Notes: generated by a model from the letters alone, not told the origin. Shown: positions 15,149 through 23,023, counted from the first letter of the stretch. The stretch is DNA of 25,406 nt from Mariniphaga sp964540165 (GCA_964540165.1 CAZILU010000034.1:1-25406); one strand, 5' to 3'. Made by a program: numbers and translations.

Positions 15149-15976
15149 TTAATCGACAATTTTATAGGCTACAACACTGTTGCTGAAAAAGGTGGGTACC
15201 AGCAAAAGATCCCGTTTCAGTGCATAATCGATGTCGGCTGTCTTCTTCTCCTCTTTGGTCGTATCTAACAATTTGATGCTTTTGCCATTTCGGTGAATAA
15301 ATATTCTTCCAGGCCAGTTTGAATATACAAACTCGCCCTGATTATTTTTTTCGAGGCCGTCAACCCCACCGGCATCCGGGATGATCATCGTCACCGATTT
15401 ATTTTCGAGGGTTACCTCATAGATATTCTTATCACCGACATAGAGCTTTCCTCCCTGAGTAAACAGGCCGTTTGGCGATTCAAAAGGAGCGCCCTCCATC
15501 CACAGGGTCAGGCTTCCATTCTGCAGGCGGTAAATTTTGCATCCACGGGAATCAGAAACAAATACCGATCCGTCGCCACAAGCTGCCACATCGTTCAGAA
15601 ATACCGCTCCTGGTGCAAAAAACCGGCTAACCACCCGGCCCGATTCAATATCAATCTCAATCAGCCGATCGATATCAGACACATACAGCCGGCCATTAGT
15701 AATAGCCATTCCTTTGGGGGCATCCAAACCGGTGACCCACTCCGGATTCCGGATGGTTCCATCGGGATTCAGCAGAGCAATTGAACCTGCACCATCCTTC
15801 TCCGCCGAATTACCATCTATATTAGCCACATAGATAACGTCCTGTACCTCTTCATACAGAACCGACTCCGGAACCTTAAACCCTTCCGTCTCCCACATTT
15901 TTTCCAGCTTCTGTGCACCAAGAGAGCTCCATCCCATCAAGAGGATCAATAAAAAATAGATTTTTGTTGTTTTCAT
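15149..15976 (-). CDS. Exported SMP-30/gluconolactonase-like beta-propeller protein
   Basis: 275 residues. A signal peptide (IYFLLILLMGWSSLGAQ) precedes a six-bladed propeller. The four metal ligands of the SMP-30/regucalcin family appear in order: E37 in VPESVLYE, N128 in FLNDVAACGDG, N169 in ESPNGLF and D206 in GGVDGLEKN. This makes a metal-dependent lactonase or esterase acting in the periplasm plausible. Typical blade motifs include LYVSDIDRLIEID, VFVSDSRGCKIYRL and LYVGDKNIYEV. It is divergently arranged with a second, unrelated-fold propeller of the lactonase family at 16269, so the pair could process sugar lactones, but SMP-30-like proteins also include non-enzymatic members. No clear -7 box was found; its 5' leader contains a short GC hairpin. 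Confidence 0.8.
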   Translation of the reverse strand: MKTTKIYFLLILLMGWSSLGAQKLEKMWETEGFKVPESVLYEEVQDVIYVANIDGNSAEKDGAGSIALLNPDGTIRNPEWVTGLDAPKGMAITNGRLYVSDIDRLIEIDIESGRVVSRFFAPGAVFLNDVAACGDGSVFVSDSRGCKIYRLQNGSLTLWMEGAPFESPNGLFTQGGKLYVGDKNIYEVTLENKSVTMIIPDAGGVDGLEKNNQGEFVYSNWPGRIFIHRNGKSIKLLDTTKEEKKTADIDYALKRDLLLVPTFFSNSVVAYKIVD

Positions 15977-16018
15977 ATACTCTAATAAAATTAATTCTTT
16001 TCTTTATGAAATAGAGAT

Positions 16019-16032
16019 GCCGCCGTCGCGGC
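16019..16032. other. GC hairpin in the leader of the SMP-30-like gene
   Basis: GCCGC-CGTC-GCGGC forms a 5-bp GC stem with a tetraloop in an otherwise AT-rich stretch, 43 bases upstream of the ATG at 15976. It could affect translation or be a protein site. The rest of the 292-base divergent gap (15977-16268) shows only the promoter at 16238 and no gene. Confidence 0.3.
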
Positions 16033-16237
16033 TCTTTCTGTTCCGATTTAATTCCATTGAGCAACTGATATGTATTCATCAATCGACAATTATTCCATAA
16101 AAATAAAAAAATTTACAACATGACCATCAAAAACAGACGGGCACTTTCATTCGAAACTGATCACATCCCCTTCATAAAAAAATCCGGTCAGGATTATTCG
16201 TTTAATCCGACACTCCCGCCATTTACAAATGATTTTA

Positions 16238-16245
16238 TATATTTG
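16238..16245 (+). promoter_or_regulatory. -7 promoter box TATATTTG for the lactonase-type gene
   Basis: An exact TAnnTTTG, ending 23 bases before the ATG at 16269. This gives a short leader and supports that start. No TTTG -33 is at the usual spacing. Confidence 0.55.
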
Positions 16246-16268
16246 GACAATCCAATCCATTCTGTAAC

Positions 16269-17384
16269 ATGAAGAAGCTAAATCACTATTTATTAACGCT
16301 GATGTTTCTGGCACCCTTTCTTTCACTGACAGCCCGGGAGCCATTCGACCAAAAAATTTTTGCCGGAACCTTCACATCGGAAGGAGCCGAAGGCGTATAT
16401 CTGCTGGGATTCAACAGTAAAACAGGTGATATTGGCCTGCTTAACACCTTCAAAGGGTTTGAAGATCCCTCATACCTGCGGGTGAGTCCCGATCGTAAAA
16501 TACTTTTTGTTGCCACACGGAGCAAGGGATCCGACGGGTTCATCCAGAGTTACCGGATTACCCCGGATAATTCGTTGCTCTTTATCAACAAACAGCCGTC
16601 AAATGGCCATGGTCCCTGTTATGTTGATGTTTCTCCCGATGGCAGGTACGCAGCCATTGCCACCTACGGCGGTGGCACCACATCCCTATACCGGATCACC
16701 CGCGAAGGAGCGTTGGAAGAAGCAGGTTCAGTAATCCAAAACGAAGGATCGGGACCCGATGTGCGAAGGCAGGCAGGGCCACATGCTCATTCCATCCGGT
16801 TTACGCCCGATGGCAGGCAGGCCTTCAGTGCCGATCTTGGCACCGACCAGATCTATCTTTTTAATATTCGAAAGGGAAGGCTGGTCCCTGCGAAACAGAA
16901 ATCTCTCGCAATGCAGCCAGGCGCCGGTCCCCGCCATTTTGAATTTCACAACCACGGACGCGTGCTTTATGTCATCAATGAGCTCAACTCAACCATTTCC
17001 GCTTTTGAAAAAAAACGGGGGATTTGGGAGGAGATACAGACCGTGGCTACCCTTCCGGATGAATTTACGGGAGAAAACTTCTGCGCCGACATTCACGCAT
17101 CTCACGATGGCCGTTTTCTGTATGGATCAAACCGGGGGCACAACTCCATCGCTGTGTTCCGCATCGATCAAAACAACGCCATGTTAGAGTGGATAACCTC
17201 GGTTCCGGTACCAGGTGACTGGCCAAGAAACTTCACTCTGAGTCCCGATGGAAAATTTATGCTGGTAGCCAATCAGAGAAGTGGGAATATCACCGTATTT
17301 CAAATCGATCCCGGGACCGGAGTTCCCGTATTTACCGGAAAATCGCTGGACCTGCCGGCCCCTGTATGCCTGGAGTTCTTCTGA
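16269..17384 (+). CDS. Exported lactonase family protein (YbhE/Pgl-type seven-bladed propeller)
   Basis: 371 residues. The signal peptide (NHYLLTLMFLAPFLSLTA) is followed by a propeller with conserved lactonase-family features: PSYLRVSPDRKILFVAT, HGPCYVDVSPDGRYAAIATY (about 114-133), GPHAHSIRFTPDG (170-182), GAGPRHFEFH (218-227), LYVINELNSTISAF and DIHASHDGRFLYGSNRGHNS. These match the 6-phosphogluconolactonase (YbhE) family, whose members hydrolyse lactones or cycloisomerise cis,cis-muconate. Because this one is exported, the sugar phosphate is unlikely to be its substrate; an extracytoplasmic lactone or oxidised sugar fits better. It is divergent from the SMP-30-like gene and convergent with folE (48-base gap). 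Function beyond family is inferred. Confidence 0.88.
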   Translation: MKKLNHYLLTLMFLAPFLSLTAREPFDQKIFAGTFTSEGAEGVYLLGFNSKTGDIGLLNTFKGFEDPSYLRVSPDRKILFVATRSKGSDGFIQSYRITPDNSLLFINKQPSNGHGPCYVDVSPDGRYAAIATYGGGTTSLYRITREGALEEAGSVIQNEGSGPDVRRQAGPHAHSIRFTPDGRQAFSADLGTDQIYLFNIRKGRLVPAKQKSLAMQPGAGPRHFEFHNHGRVLYVINELNSTISAFEKKRGIWEEIQTVATLPDEFTGENFCADIHASHDGRFLYGSNRGHNSIAVFRIDQNNAMLEWITSVPVPGDWPRNFTLSPDGKFMLVANQRSGNITVFQIDPGTGVPVFTGKSLDLPAPVCLEFF

Positions 17385-17432
17385 AACCCTGGTGCGATCA
17401 GCCGGACCGATTGACGGCAAACTTCAATTTCG

Positions 17433-18056
17433 TTAACTGAACTTCGTGCTGATCAGCTTAATGAACTCATCGCGCGTGGCAGTCTTCTGAAAGGCACCCG
17501 TAAAATCGGAGGTGGTTGTTATGGAGTGCTGTTTCTGGATTCCCCGCATCTGCATACATAGATGCTGCGCTTCTATCACCACGGCAACGCCTAATGGGTT
17601 CAACGTATTCTGAATGCACTCTTTTATCTGCATTGTTAGTCGCTCCTGCACCTGCAAACGGCGGGCAAAAACATCCACGACGCGGGCGATCTTACTCAAT
17701 CCGGTGATGGTGCCATTTGGGATATAGGCCACATGTGCCTTCCCGAAAAAAGGGAGCAGATGGTGTTCGCACAGGGAGTAGATCTCAATATCTTTTACAA
17801 TGACCATTTGGCGGTAATCCTCCGTAAACATAGCCGAACGAAGAATCTCCACCGGATCGGTTTTATACCCCTGCAACAAAAACTGCATGGCCTTAGCAAC
17901 CCTTTCCGGAGTTTTATCCAGGCCTTCGCGGGAAACATTCTCGCCAACCAGTTTTAAAATTTGGCTGTAGTTTTCGGCTAACGCTTCGGTAATATTGGCA
18001 TCATAGAGATCAATCCGTTCATAACCGTTGGTTATACTCTTTTCCGGTGTACACAT
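17433..18056 (-). CDS. folE: GTP cyclohydrolase I
   Basis: 207 residues from the ATG at 18056. FolE converts GTP to 7,8-dihydroneopterin triphosphate, the first step of tetrahydrofolate and also of queuosine-type 7-deazapurine synthesis. The zinc ligands are C96 and H99 in SLCEHHLLPF and C167 in QHLCMQMRGIQKQ. LDKTPERVAKAM, TGLSKIARVVDVFARRLQVQERL and the C-terminal EFIKLI are family hallmarks. An ATG at 18077 would add seven residues (MILKNNT), but a near-consensus -7 box (AATATTTG, minus strand, 18079-18086) ends one base before that ATG, so the transcript would begin inside or after it; I therefore prefer 18056. It is divergent from hldD over about 230 bases and has no folate neighbour here. 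Confidence 0.93.
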   Translation of the reverse strand: MCTPEKSITNGYERIDLYDANITEALAENYSQILKLVGENVSREGLDKTPERVAKAMQFLLQGYKTDPVEILRSAMFTEDYRQMVIVKDIEIYSLCEHHLLPFFGKAHVAYIPNGTITGLSKIARVVDVFARRLQVQERLTMQIKECIQNTLNPLGVAVVIEAQHLCMQMRGIQKQHSITTTSDFTGAFQKTATRDEFIKLISTKFS

Positions 18057-18078
18057 CGTATTGTTTTTTAAAATCATA

Positions 18079-18086
18079 CAAATATT
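18079..18086 (-). promoter_or_regulatory. Candidate -7 box AATATTTG of folE
   Basis: One mismatch to TAnnTTTG on the minus strand. It lies immediately upstream of the ATG at 18077 and thus argues for translation starting at 18056. No -33 element is evident. Confidence 0.4.
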
Positions 18087-18229
18087 ACCATTTTTTCATT
18101 CAGAAAAGAGGATTACGAAATTCGTTTTCACTATTTGAAAGAAATATAATATAGAAAATCGGCTCAACAGAAATAATTTTTGCTTTACACACAATAATAT
18201 GATCCTGGATAAGTTATATCCTAAAACCT

Positions 18230-18260
18230 TTTGCAGGGCTGAATTTTTTAATTTTCTTTG
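18230..18260 (+). promoter_or_regulatory. Promoter of hldD
   Basis: TTTG (18230-18233) is followed after 19 bases by TTTCTTTG (18253-18260), one mismatch from TAnnTTTG. Both elements and the spacing fit the Bacteroidota sigma factor, and the box ends 23 bases before the ATG at 18284. This is the best two-part promoter in the window. Confidence 0.55.
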
Positions 18261-18283
18261 CCAAATTAAACCGCTTTGAAAGA

Positions 18284-19249
18284 ATGATAGTAATTACAGG
18301 AGCAGCCGGATTTATAGGCAGTTATTTAGTTGGAAAACTCAATAAGGCTGGCTATACCGATTTAATTTTAGTTGACCGCTTTGACGATCCTGCCAAAGAC
18401 CTGAACCTTCTTCACAAAAAATATTTAAAATTCATTGACAGGGATGCATTTTTTAAATGGCTGATTAAAAATGCTTCCGATGTGGATTTCATTTTTCATA
18501 TGGGAGCACGCACCGACACGGTTGGTCAGGAGCCCGAACTTTACCAACAACTCAATCTGATCTACTCCCAGCGGTTGTGGAACATCTGCTCCGAGATTCA
18601 GGTACCATTGCTGTATGCATCTTCGGCAGCCACCTATGGAAACGGTGAGGTTGGATTTTCAGATGACCACCATAATGTTTCCAACCTGCGTCCGCTCAAT
18701 CTGTATGGCTGGTCTAAACATGATTTTGATGTCTGGGCACTGAAACAGGTACGTACACCGCCTTTCTGGACCGGTTTAAAGTTTTTCAATGTTTATGGTC
18801 CGAACGAGTATCACAAAAAACGGATGGCCTCTGTGATTTATCACGCTTACGAGACCATTCAACACACAAGGAAGATGAAGCTCTTCAGATCTCACCATAA
18901 AGATTACAAAGACGGGGAGCAGATGCGTGACTTTATTTTCGTCGAAGATATTGCCGATGTGATGCTCTTTTTCATGCACAACCAAAAGAATCCGGGCATC
19001 TATAATGTTGGCACCGGTAAAGCGCGCTCTTTTTTAGACCTTACCAATGCGGTTTTTAAAAGTCTCCGGATGGAATCCGAGATCTCTTTCATCGATACGC
19101 CGATCGATCTGCGTGGCAGGTATCAATACTTTACAGAAGCCGAAATCAGTAAGCTGAGGGAGCTCGGCTACACCCGTAATTTCACCGAACTGGAAGAGGG
19201 AGTTGACATTTATGTCCGAAATTATCTGGTACCTCAATTGTGCTTTTAA
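18284..19249 (+). CDS. hldD: ADP-L-glycero-D-manno-heptose 6-epimerase
   Basis: 321 residues, an extended short-chain dehydrogenase. The NADP-binding loop is GAAGFIG (residues 6-12), followed by DRFDD (31-35) and FHMGARTDTV (71-80). Active-site residues S114 and Y141 (LYGWSKHDFD) and K178 in NVYGPNEYHKKRMASV correspond to the catalytic tyrosine and lysine of HldD. DGEQMRDFIFVEDIADVM is the family signature. The enzyme converts ADP-D-glycero- to ADP-L-glycero-beta-D-manno-heptose in the cytoplasm, providing the heptose of lipopolysaccharide inner core or of capsule and glycoprotein glycans. No other heptose gene is in the window. It ends 11 bases before the stop of the convergent M64 peptidase gene. 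Confidence 0.93.
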   Translation: MIVITGAAGFIGSYLVGKLNKAGYTDLILVDRFDDPAKDLNLLHKKYLKFIDRDAFFKWLIKNASDVDFIFHMGARTDTVGQEPELYQQLNLIYSQRLWNICSEIQVPLLYASSAATYGNGEVGFSDDHHNVSNLRPLNLYGWSKHDFDVWALKQVRTPPFWTGLKFFNVYGPNEYHKKRMASVIYHAYETIQHTRKMKLFRSHHKDYKDGEQMRDFIFVEDIADVMLFFMHNQKNPGIYNVGTGKARSFLDLTNAVFKSLRMESEISFIDTPIDLRGRYQYFTEAEISKLRELGYTRNFTELEEGVDIYVRNYLVPQLCF

Positions 19250-19260
19250 CCAGCCGGGAA

Positions 19261-20532
19261 TTACTCACAGTAATATTGAATCATCATCCGGATTGCTTCG
19301 GAACAAACCGGACAAAACTCGGTGTTATTGCTTTTCATCCGGCAATTCATCCAAGGACTATAGATCCCGCGGGCCAGGTACCCGCCTCCTTCAAAAACAC
19401 CCACCGTTTCACTATAATCGGGATGTCTGGGAGTCGGAATCTTCGTGGAGTCTGAAACCAAAGAGCGCCATTTTGCATCAAAATCTACCAGGGTGGTCAG
19501 GTTGGGTTCCCAAGGTTCAATCGTAAGGTTATAGTAATTTTCATAGGCAACATCGGATGTGTAATATTCATCTCCAAGTCCGGCAAACCCATGGCCAAAT
19601 TCATGAATAAATACCTCGCCGGAAATTCGGTTATCAGAAGTACAAATACTTAAAAAATTATATATACCTCCCCCGCCATACCGATCGCTGTTGACCAGAA
19701 GGTAAAGGTGATCGTAAGGAACCACGGCTGCAGCATCATAAACCGGCTTCATATCCGACGATGTCAGGTAGCGGTTAATGTCAAACGTATAAAAGGTTGA
19801 ATTAAAGGTGGTATTCCGGTAAATTCCCTCGCCGGGGATATCGGTCCCCGACTCCGCCGAAGGAGTCAAAACAGCGGTAACATTGAAATCATCCCTGAAT
19901 TCTTTGAATGGCGTGGCTTCAAACAGATAACCGGTTAACCGGCGGGCATCATCCAAAAACTGATCCATCTCTGTGCCGGTGTACCCTTCGGCCAGAATGG
20001 CCAGGTCAACCTTTTTCCGCGGATCGCCCGAAGCCTGGATGGGAACCGTTTCATAGGGAAATGGTTTTTCACGAATGATGAAATAGTCATCCGGATCAAT
20101 TTTCGTTTCATAAATGGTTTTGAATGAGCCATCCCGCTTCCTGGCATCAATCTGCAACAGAACCTTCTGTTTGGGAAAAGGGAAAAAAATGGCCTGATAA
20201 AAAGAGCGGTCGATCTGTTTTGCCCCGGCAGTTGTCTGCCACTCCTGAAAAAGAGTGTTGAATCCCCTCGAAAAAAGTGACTCTCCGGTATCGTCATCGA
20301 ATACTTCAAAACGAAAATTACCATACCCAAAGGGATCGGACAGATGAACCCGCGATCCACTCCAAACGGGTTCCTGCTTTATCTGTTGCGGAAATACTTT
20401 TACCTCTGTTGAATTTCCGGCAAGAAGAAAATCAAAACGGAGCGATTGACCCGTAAAATATTGATCGAAAGATATCTGACTCCAAACTACTGAAGAAACA
20501 GACAGAAGAATTATCCAAAGGATCCATCTCAT
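19261..20532 (-). CDS. Exported M64 family (IgA peptidase-type) metallopeptidase
   Basis: 423 residues. A signal peptide (MRWILWIILLSVSSVVWSQ) is followed by an N-terminal beta-sandwich of about 140 residues (LRFDFLLAGN, YGNFRFEVFDDDTGESLFSRG) and the M64 catalytic domain starting near VDLAILAEGYT (175-184). The zinc motif is HEFGHGFAGLGDEYY from H310, with H310, E311 and H314 and D321 as likely third ligand, the HEXXHxxxxLxD arrangement of this family. NSDRYGGGGIYN and the cysteine-containing tail NCRMKSNNTEFCPVCSEAI are also typical. The founding member cleaves IgA, but Bacteroidota homologues in free-living species presumably degrade other extracellular proteins. No sorting domain or lipobox is present, so the protein is probably periplasmic. 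It is divergent from the channel gene over only 55 bases. Confidence 0.92.
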   Translation of the reverse strand: MRWILWIILLSVSSVVWSQISFDQYFTGQSLRFDFLLAGNSTEVKVFPQQIKQEPVWSGSRVHLSDPFGYGNFRFEVFDDDTGESLFSRGFNTLFQEWQTTAGAKQIDRSFYQAIFFPFPKQKVLLQIDARKRDGSFKTIYETKIDPDDYFIIREKPFPYETVPIQASGDPRKKVDLAILAEGYTGTEMDQFLDDARRLTGYLFEATPFKEFRDDFNVTAVLTPSAESGTDIPGEGIYRNTTFNSTFYTFDINRYLTSSDMKPVYDAAAVVPYDHLYLLVNSDRYGGGGIYNFLSICTSDNRISGEVFIHEFGHGFAGLGDEYYTSDVAYENYYNLTIEPWEPNLTTLVDFDAKWRSLVSDSTKIPTPRHPDYSETVGVFEGGGYLARGIYSPWMNCRMKSNNTEFCPVCSEAIRMMIQYYCE

Positions 20533-20547
20533 TAAAAAAGCATTTAC

Positions 20548-20555
20548 TATTTTTG
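20548..20555 (+). promoter_or_regulatory. -7 promoter box TATTTTTG for the MscS-type channel gene
   Basis: An exact TAnnTTTG inside the 55-base divergent gap, ending 32 bases before the ATG at 20588. Confidence 0.5.
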
Positions 20556-20587
20556 GCTAAAATATAAAATTATCCTGTTAATTTCTA

Positions 20588-21925
20588 ATGAGATCACTCT
20601 ACAAGTTACTATTAGAGACCATTCGTTCGGTTGATCAGCTGGAGCTGTTTGCGAAACCCGGGGCAGCAATTGGTACACTCTTGACACTATTATTGTTAGC
20701 GTGGATAGGCCATTTTGTTACGCGTAAAATCATTGTCAGCCTGGTAGTCCGCCTGGCCAGACGAACAGAGACGACCTGGGATGACATCCTGGTCCGAAGA
20801 AAAGTGTTCAGCAATCTGTCCCACCTGGTTCCGGCATTCATTCTCTACTACTCGGCCGGATTCTCCTCCCCCGAACACTACCAGGATCTCCAGACTTTGG
20901 GCGAATCTACCCTGGAGATGCTGTCAAAGGATTATTACCTCTCGTTAGCCGGCATTCTCATAAAAACAGCCCAGATCTATTTTGTCCTGATCATGGTATT
21001 TGTTATCAACTCATTGCTAAACGCCGGGCTCGACATATACAATACCACAAATTATTCGGTCCACAGGCCTATCAAAGGGTACATCCAGTTACTTAAAATT
21101 CTGATCTTCTTTCTCTCCGGAATCCTCATTATCTCTTTGCTGATTGGCAAAAACCCAACCGTGCTGTTAGCCGGTCTGGGTGCCATGGGAGCTGTATTGC
21201 TTCTGATTTTCCAGGACTCCATACTGGGATTTGTGGCTTCCATTCAGCTATCCGGAAACCAAATGGTAAAAATTGGCGATTGGGTTGAGATGAAGAGCCG
21301 GGGTGCTGACGGGACCGTCATTGACATCACCTTAAATACCGTAAAAATTCAAAACTGGGATAAAACAATCTCAACCATTCCAACCTATGCGCTGGTTAAA
21401 GAGTCCTTCGTCAACTGGAAAGGGATGGAAGAGTCGGGAGGCAGACGCATAAAAAGAGCCGTCAATATTGACATGAACAGCATAAAGCTGTGCGACAGCG
21501 CCCTGTTAGCCCGATTGCAGAAATTTCTTCTGATCCGGGACTATATCATTGAAAAGGAGAAAGAGATTCAGGCTTACAATCAGAAAAAAAACATATCAAA
21601 CGAAGATGTGATCAGTGGCAGACGGCAAACCAACATCGGGATATTCAGAAAATACCTGGAGGTCTATCTTCAACAAAATCCAATGATCAACAAAGATATG
21701 ACCTTTATTGTCCGCCATCTTCAACCCACAGAGAAGGGGTTGCCCATCGAGATCTATGTTTTCAGCAAAGAAAAGGCATGGGTGCGTTATGAAGCCATTC
21801 AGGCCGATATATTTGATCACATCCTTGCTGTAATCCCCGAATTTGAGTTGCGTGTTTTTCAGGAGCCTTCCGGTAACGATTTTAGAAATGGATTCGGAAC
21901 ACCCTCCCCCCAAATCGGCAATTAA
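20588..21925 (+). CDS. MscS family mechanosensitive channel, YbdG-like
   Basis: 445 residues. About five membrane segments are visible: IGTLLTLLLLAWIGHFV (28-44), HLVPAFILYYSAGF (78-91), AGILIKTAQIYFVLIMVFVI (120-139), LLKILIFFLSGILIISLLIG (167-186) and the pore helix region VLLAGLGAMGAVLLLIFQDS (190-209) with the Gly/Ala packing of MscS TM3. The cytoplasmic MscS beta domain follows (VKIGDWVEMKSRGADGTVID, IPTYALVKESFVNWKGM). The VHRPIKGYIQLLKI segment and the long C-terminal domain resemble E. coli YbdG (MscM) rather than short MscS. It would release solutes on hypo-osmotic shock from the inner membrane. It is monocistronic with its own -7 box. A T-run (21931-21938) follows the stop but I see no convincing hairpin before it. 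Confidence 0.92.
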   Translation: MRSLYKLLLETIRSVDQLELFAKPGAAIGTLLTLLLLAWIGHFVTRKIIVSLVVRLARRTETTWDDILVRRKVFSNLSHLVPAFILYYSAGFSSPEHYQDLQTLGESTLEMLSKDYYLSLAGILIKTAQIYFVLIMVFVINSLLNAGLDIYNTTNYSVHRPIKGYIQLLKILIFFLSGILIISLLIGKNPTVLLAGLGAMGAVLLLIFQDSILGFVASIQLSGNQMVKIGDWVEMKSRGADGTVIDITLNTVKIQNWDKTISTIPTYALVKESFVNWKGMEESGGRRIKRAVNIDMNSIKLCDSALLARLQKFLLIRDYIIEKEKEIQAYNQKKNISNEDVISGRRQTNIGIFRKYLEVYLQQNPMINKDMTFIVRHLQPTEKGLPIEIYVFSKEKAWVRYEAIQADIFDHILAVIPEFELRVFQEPSGNDFRNGFGTPSPQIGN

Positions 21926-21982
21926 GCGTCTTTTTTTTACAAATTGTTAGATTCAGAATGTTCTAAAGCATTTCTGATTAAT

Positions 21983-22016
21983 AATTATAATTTTTTAATA
22001 CATTTGTTTTATAATT
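21983..22016. promoter_or_regulatory. Inverted repeat around the promoter of the tandem Lrp genes
   Basis: AATTATAA (21983-21990) and TTATAATT (22009-22016) are perfect inverted copies on either side of the -7 box. AT-rich dyads of this kind suit Lrp/AsnC binding and autoregulation, but low complexity limits confidence. Confidence 0.35.
21999..22006 (+). promoter_or_regulatory. -7 promoter box TACATTTG of the tandem Lrp genes
   Basis: An exact TAnnTTTG ending 34 bases before the ATG at 22041. Probably drives both Lrp genes. Confidence 0.5.
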
Positions 22017-22040
22017 TGAAACTATTAGTACGCATCGAAC

Positions 22041-22523
22041 ATGGATAAATCAGAATACTTAGAACAGCCTGCCGATATTGATCAGTTAGACGAAAAGATC
22101 CTGAAGCTCATTACCCAAAATGCGCGGATTCCTTTTCTGGAAGTTGCCCGTGAATGTGGTGTTTCCGGAGCAGCCATACACCAGCGGGTGCAACGACTGC
22201 TAAACATTGGTGTCGTAACCGGAAGCGAATTTATTGTCAATCCGCAAAAACTGGGTTACAACACCTGCGCATACATGGGGATCTATTTAGAGAAAGCCAA
22301 TTACCACCGGCAGGTCGTTGCTGCCATGCGAAAAATTCCTGAAATAATTGAGTGCCATTATACCACCGGTCAATACGCCATTTTTATAAAAATTCAGACA
22401 AAAAACAACAAACATCTGAAGAAGATCATTGATGAAGATCTTCAGGCCATCGAGGGTATTGCCCGCACAGAAACGTTTATATCACTTGAAATGGACTTTA
22501 AGCGACAAGTTCCTATTCGCTGA
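22041..22523 (+). CDS. Lrp/AsnC family transcriptional regulator (first of tandem pair)
   Basis: 160 residues. A winged helix occupies residues about 14-65 (LDEKILKLITQNARIPFLEV, ECGVSGAAIHQRVQRLLNIG, VVTGSEFIVNP), and a RAM/AsnC ligand domain about 70-155 (YMGIYLEKANYHRQVVAAM, EIIECHYTTGQYAIFIKIQT, IARTETFISLE). Such proteins form octamers and bind an amino acid between subunits. The ligand cannot be read here: the usual G-x-y-D site reads TGQYA instead. The next gene, 32 bases downstream on the same strand, is a paralogue with slightly over half the residues identical by eye. The pair is likely co-transcribed and may form mixed oligomers. No adjacent amino-acid gene suggests a target; the upstream neighbour is a channel gene and the downstream neighbour is convergent rlmB. 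Confidence 0.93.
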   Translation: MDKSEYLEQPADIDQLDEKILKLITQNARIPFLEVARECGVSGAAIHQRVQRLLNIGVVTGSEFIVNPQKLGYNTCAYMGIYLEKANYHRQVVAAMRKIPEIIECHYTTGQYAIFIKIQTKNNKHLKKIIDEDLQAIEGIARTETFISLEMDFKRQVPIR

Positions 22524-22555
22524 TTGATCCGATGCAAAAATAACTGATATTTACC

Positions 22556-23023
22556 ATGACATTAAGAAGCACATTAGATGATATTGACCTGAAGATCCTG
22601 GATATTATCACCCGGAATGCCAGGATCCCATTTAAAGATGTTGCCGTTGAGGTTGGCATTTCCAGAGCAGCGGTTCATCAGCGGGTTAATCGGATGATTG
22701 ACCTGCAGGTAATAACAGGCTCAGGATATCATATAAATCCCGCCAAAGTCGATTTCAGAACCTGTAGTTACATTGGTATTTTCCTGGAAAAAGGTGGCCT
22801 CTTTTCAGAGGTTGTAGAGAGGCTTAAGTCGATTCCGGAAATTGTTGAATGCCATTACACTACCGGGCAATACGCCATCTTTCTGAAGGTATATGCAAAA
22901 GACAATGAGCATCTGAAACACATTTTAAGCGACCAGGTACAGAAGATTCAGGGGATTGCCAGTACAGAGACCTTTATCTCCCTGGAGCAGTCGTTTAAGA
23001 GGCCCATTCCGGTCAATGATTAA
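22556..23023 (+). CDS. Lrp/AsnC family transcriptional regulator (second of tandem pair)
   Basis: 155 residues, paralogue of the preceding gene. The winged helix reads IDLKILDIITRNARIPFKDV, then EVGISRAAVHQRVNRMIDLQ; the ligand domain keeps EIVECHYTTGQYAIFLKVYA and IASTETFISLEQSFKRPIP. The stretch ECHYTTGQYAIF is identical in both copies, so the effector pocket is the best conserved part, while the strand/helix around residues 75-95 (GGLFSEVVERLKS against NYHRQVVAAMRK) has diverged. This pattern fits duplication followed by divergence of DNA or partner contacts with a shared ligand. No promoter is evident in the 32-base gap, so the gene depends on the upstream promoter. Its stop codon overlaps that of the convergent rlmB in a shared TTAA. 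Confidence 0.93.
   Translation: MTLRSTLDDIDLKILDIITRNARIPFKDVAVEVGISRAAVHQRVNRMIDLQVITGSGYHINPAKVDFRTCSYIGIFLEKGGLFSEVVERLKSIPEIVECHYTTGQYAIFLKVYAKDNEHLKHILSDQVQKIQGIASTETFISLEQSFKRPIPVND

Noticed and set aside
15876..16082. Minus-strand frame of 68 codons across the SMP-30-like gene start
   Set aside because: It overlaps the signal-peptide region in another frame, has no ribosome-binding site and resembles no known protein.
16759..17187. Open frame of 142 codons on the plus strand inside the lactonase-type gene
   Set aside because: Alternative frame of a well-supported coding region, with no domain pattern.
18207..18221. Dyad GGATA-AGTTA-TATCC in the folE/hldD gap
   Set aside because: Only 5-bp arms, expected by chance in a 200-base AT-rich spacer, and not centred on either promoter.
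21926..21940. T-run after the channel gene as a terminator
   Set aside because: Eight T's are present but no convincing stem precedes them.
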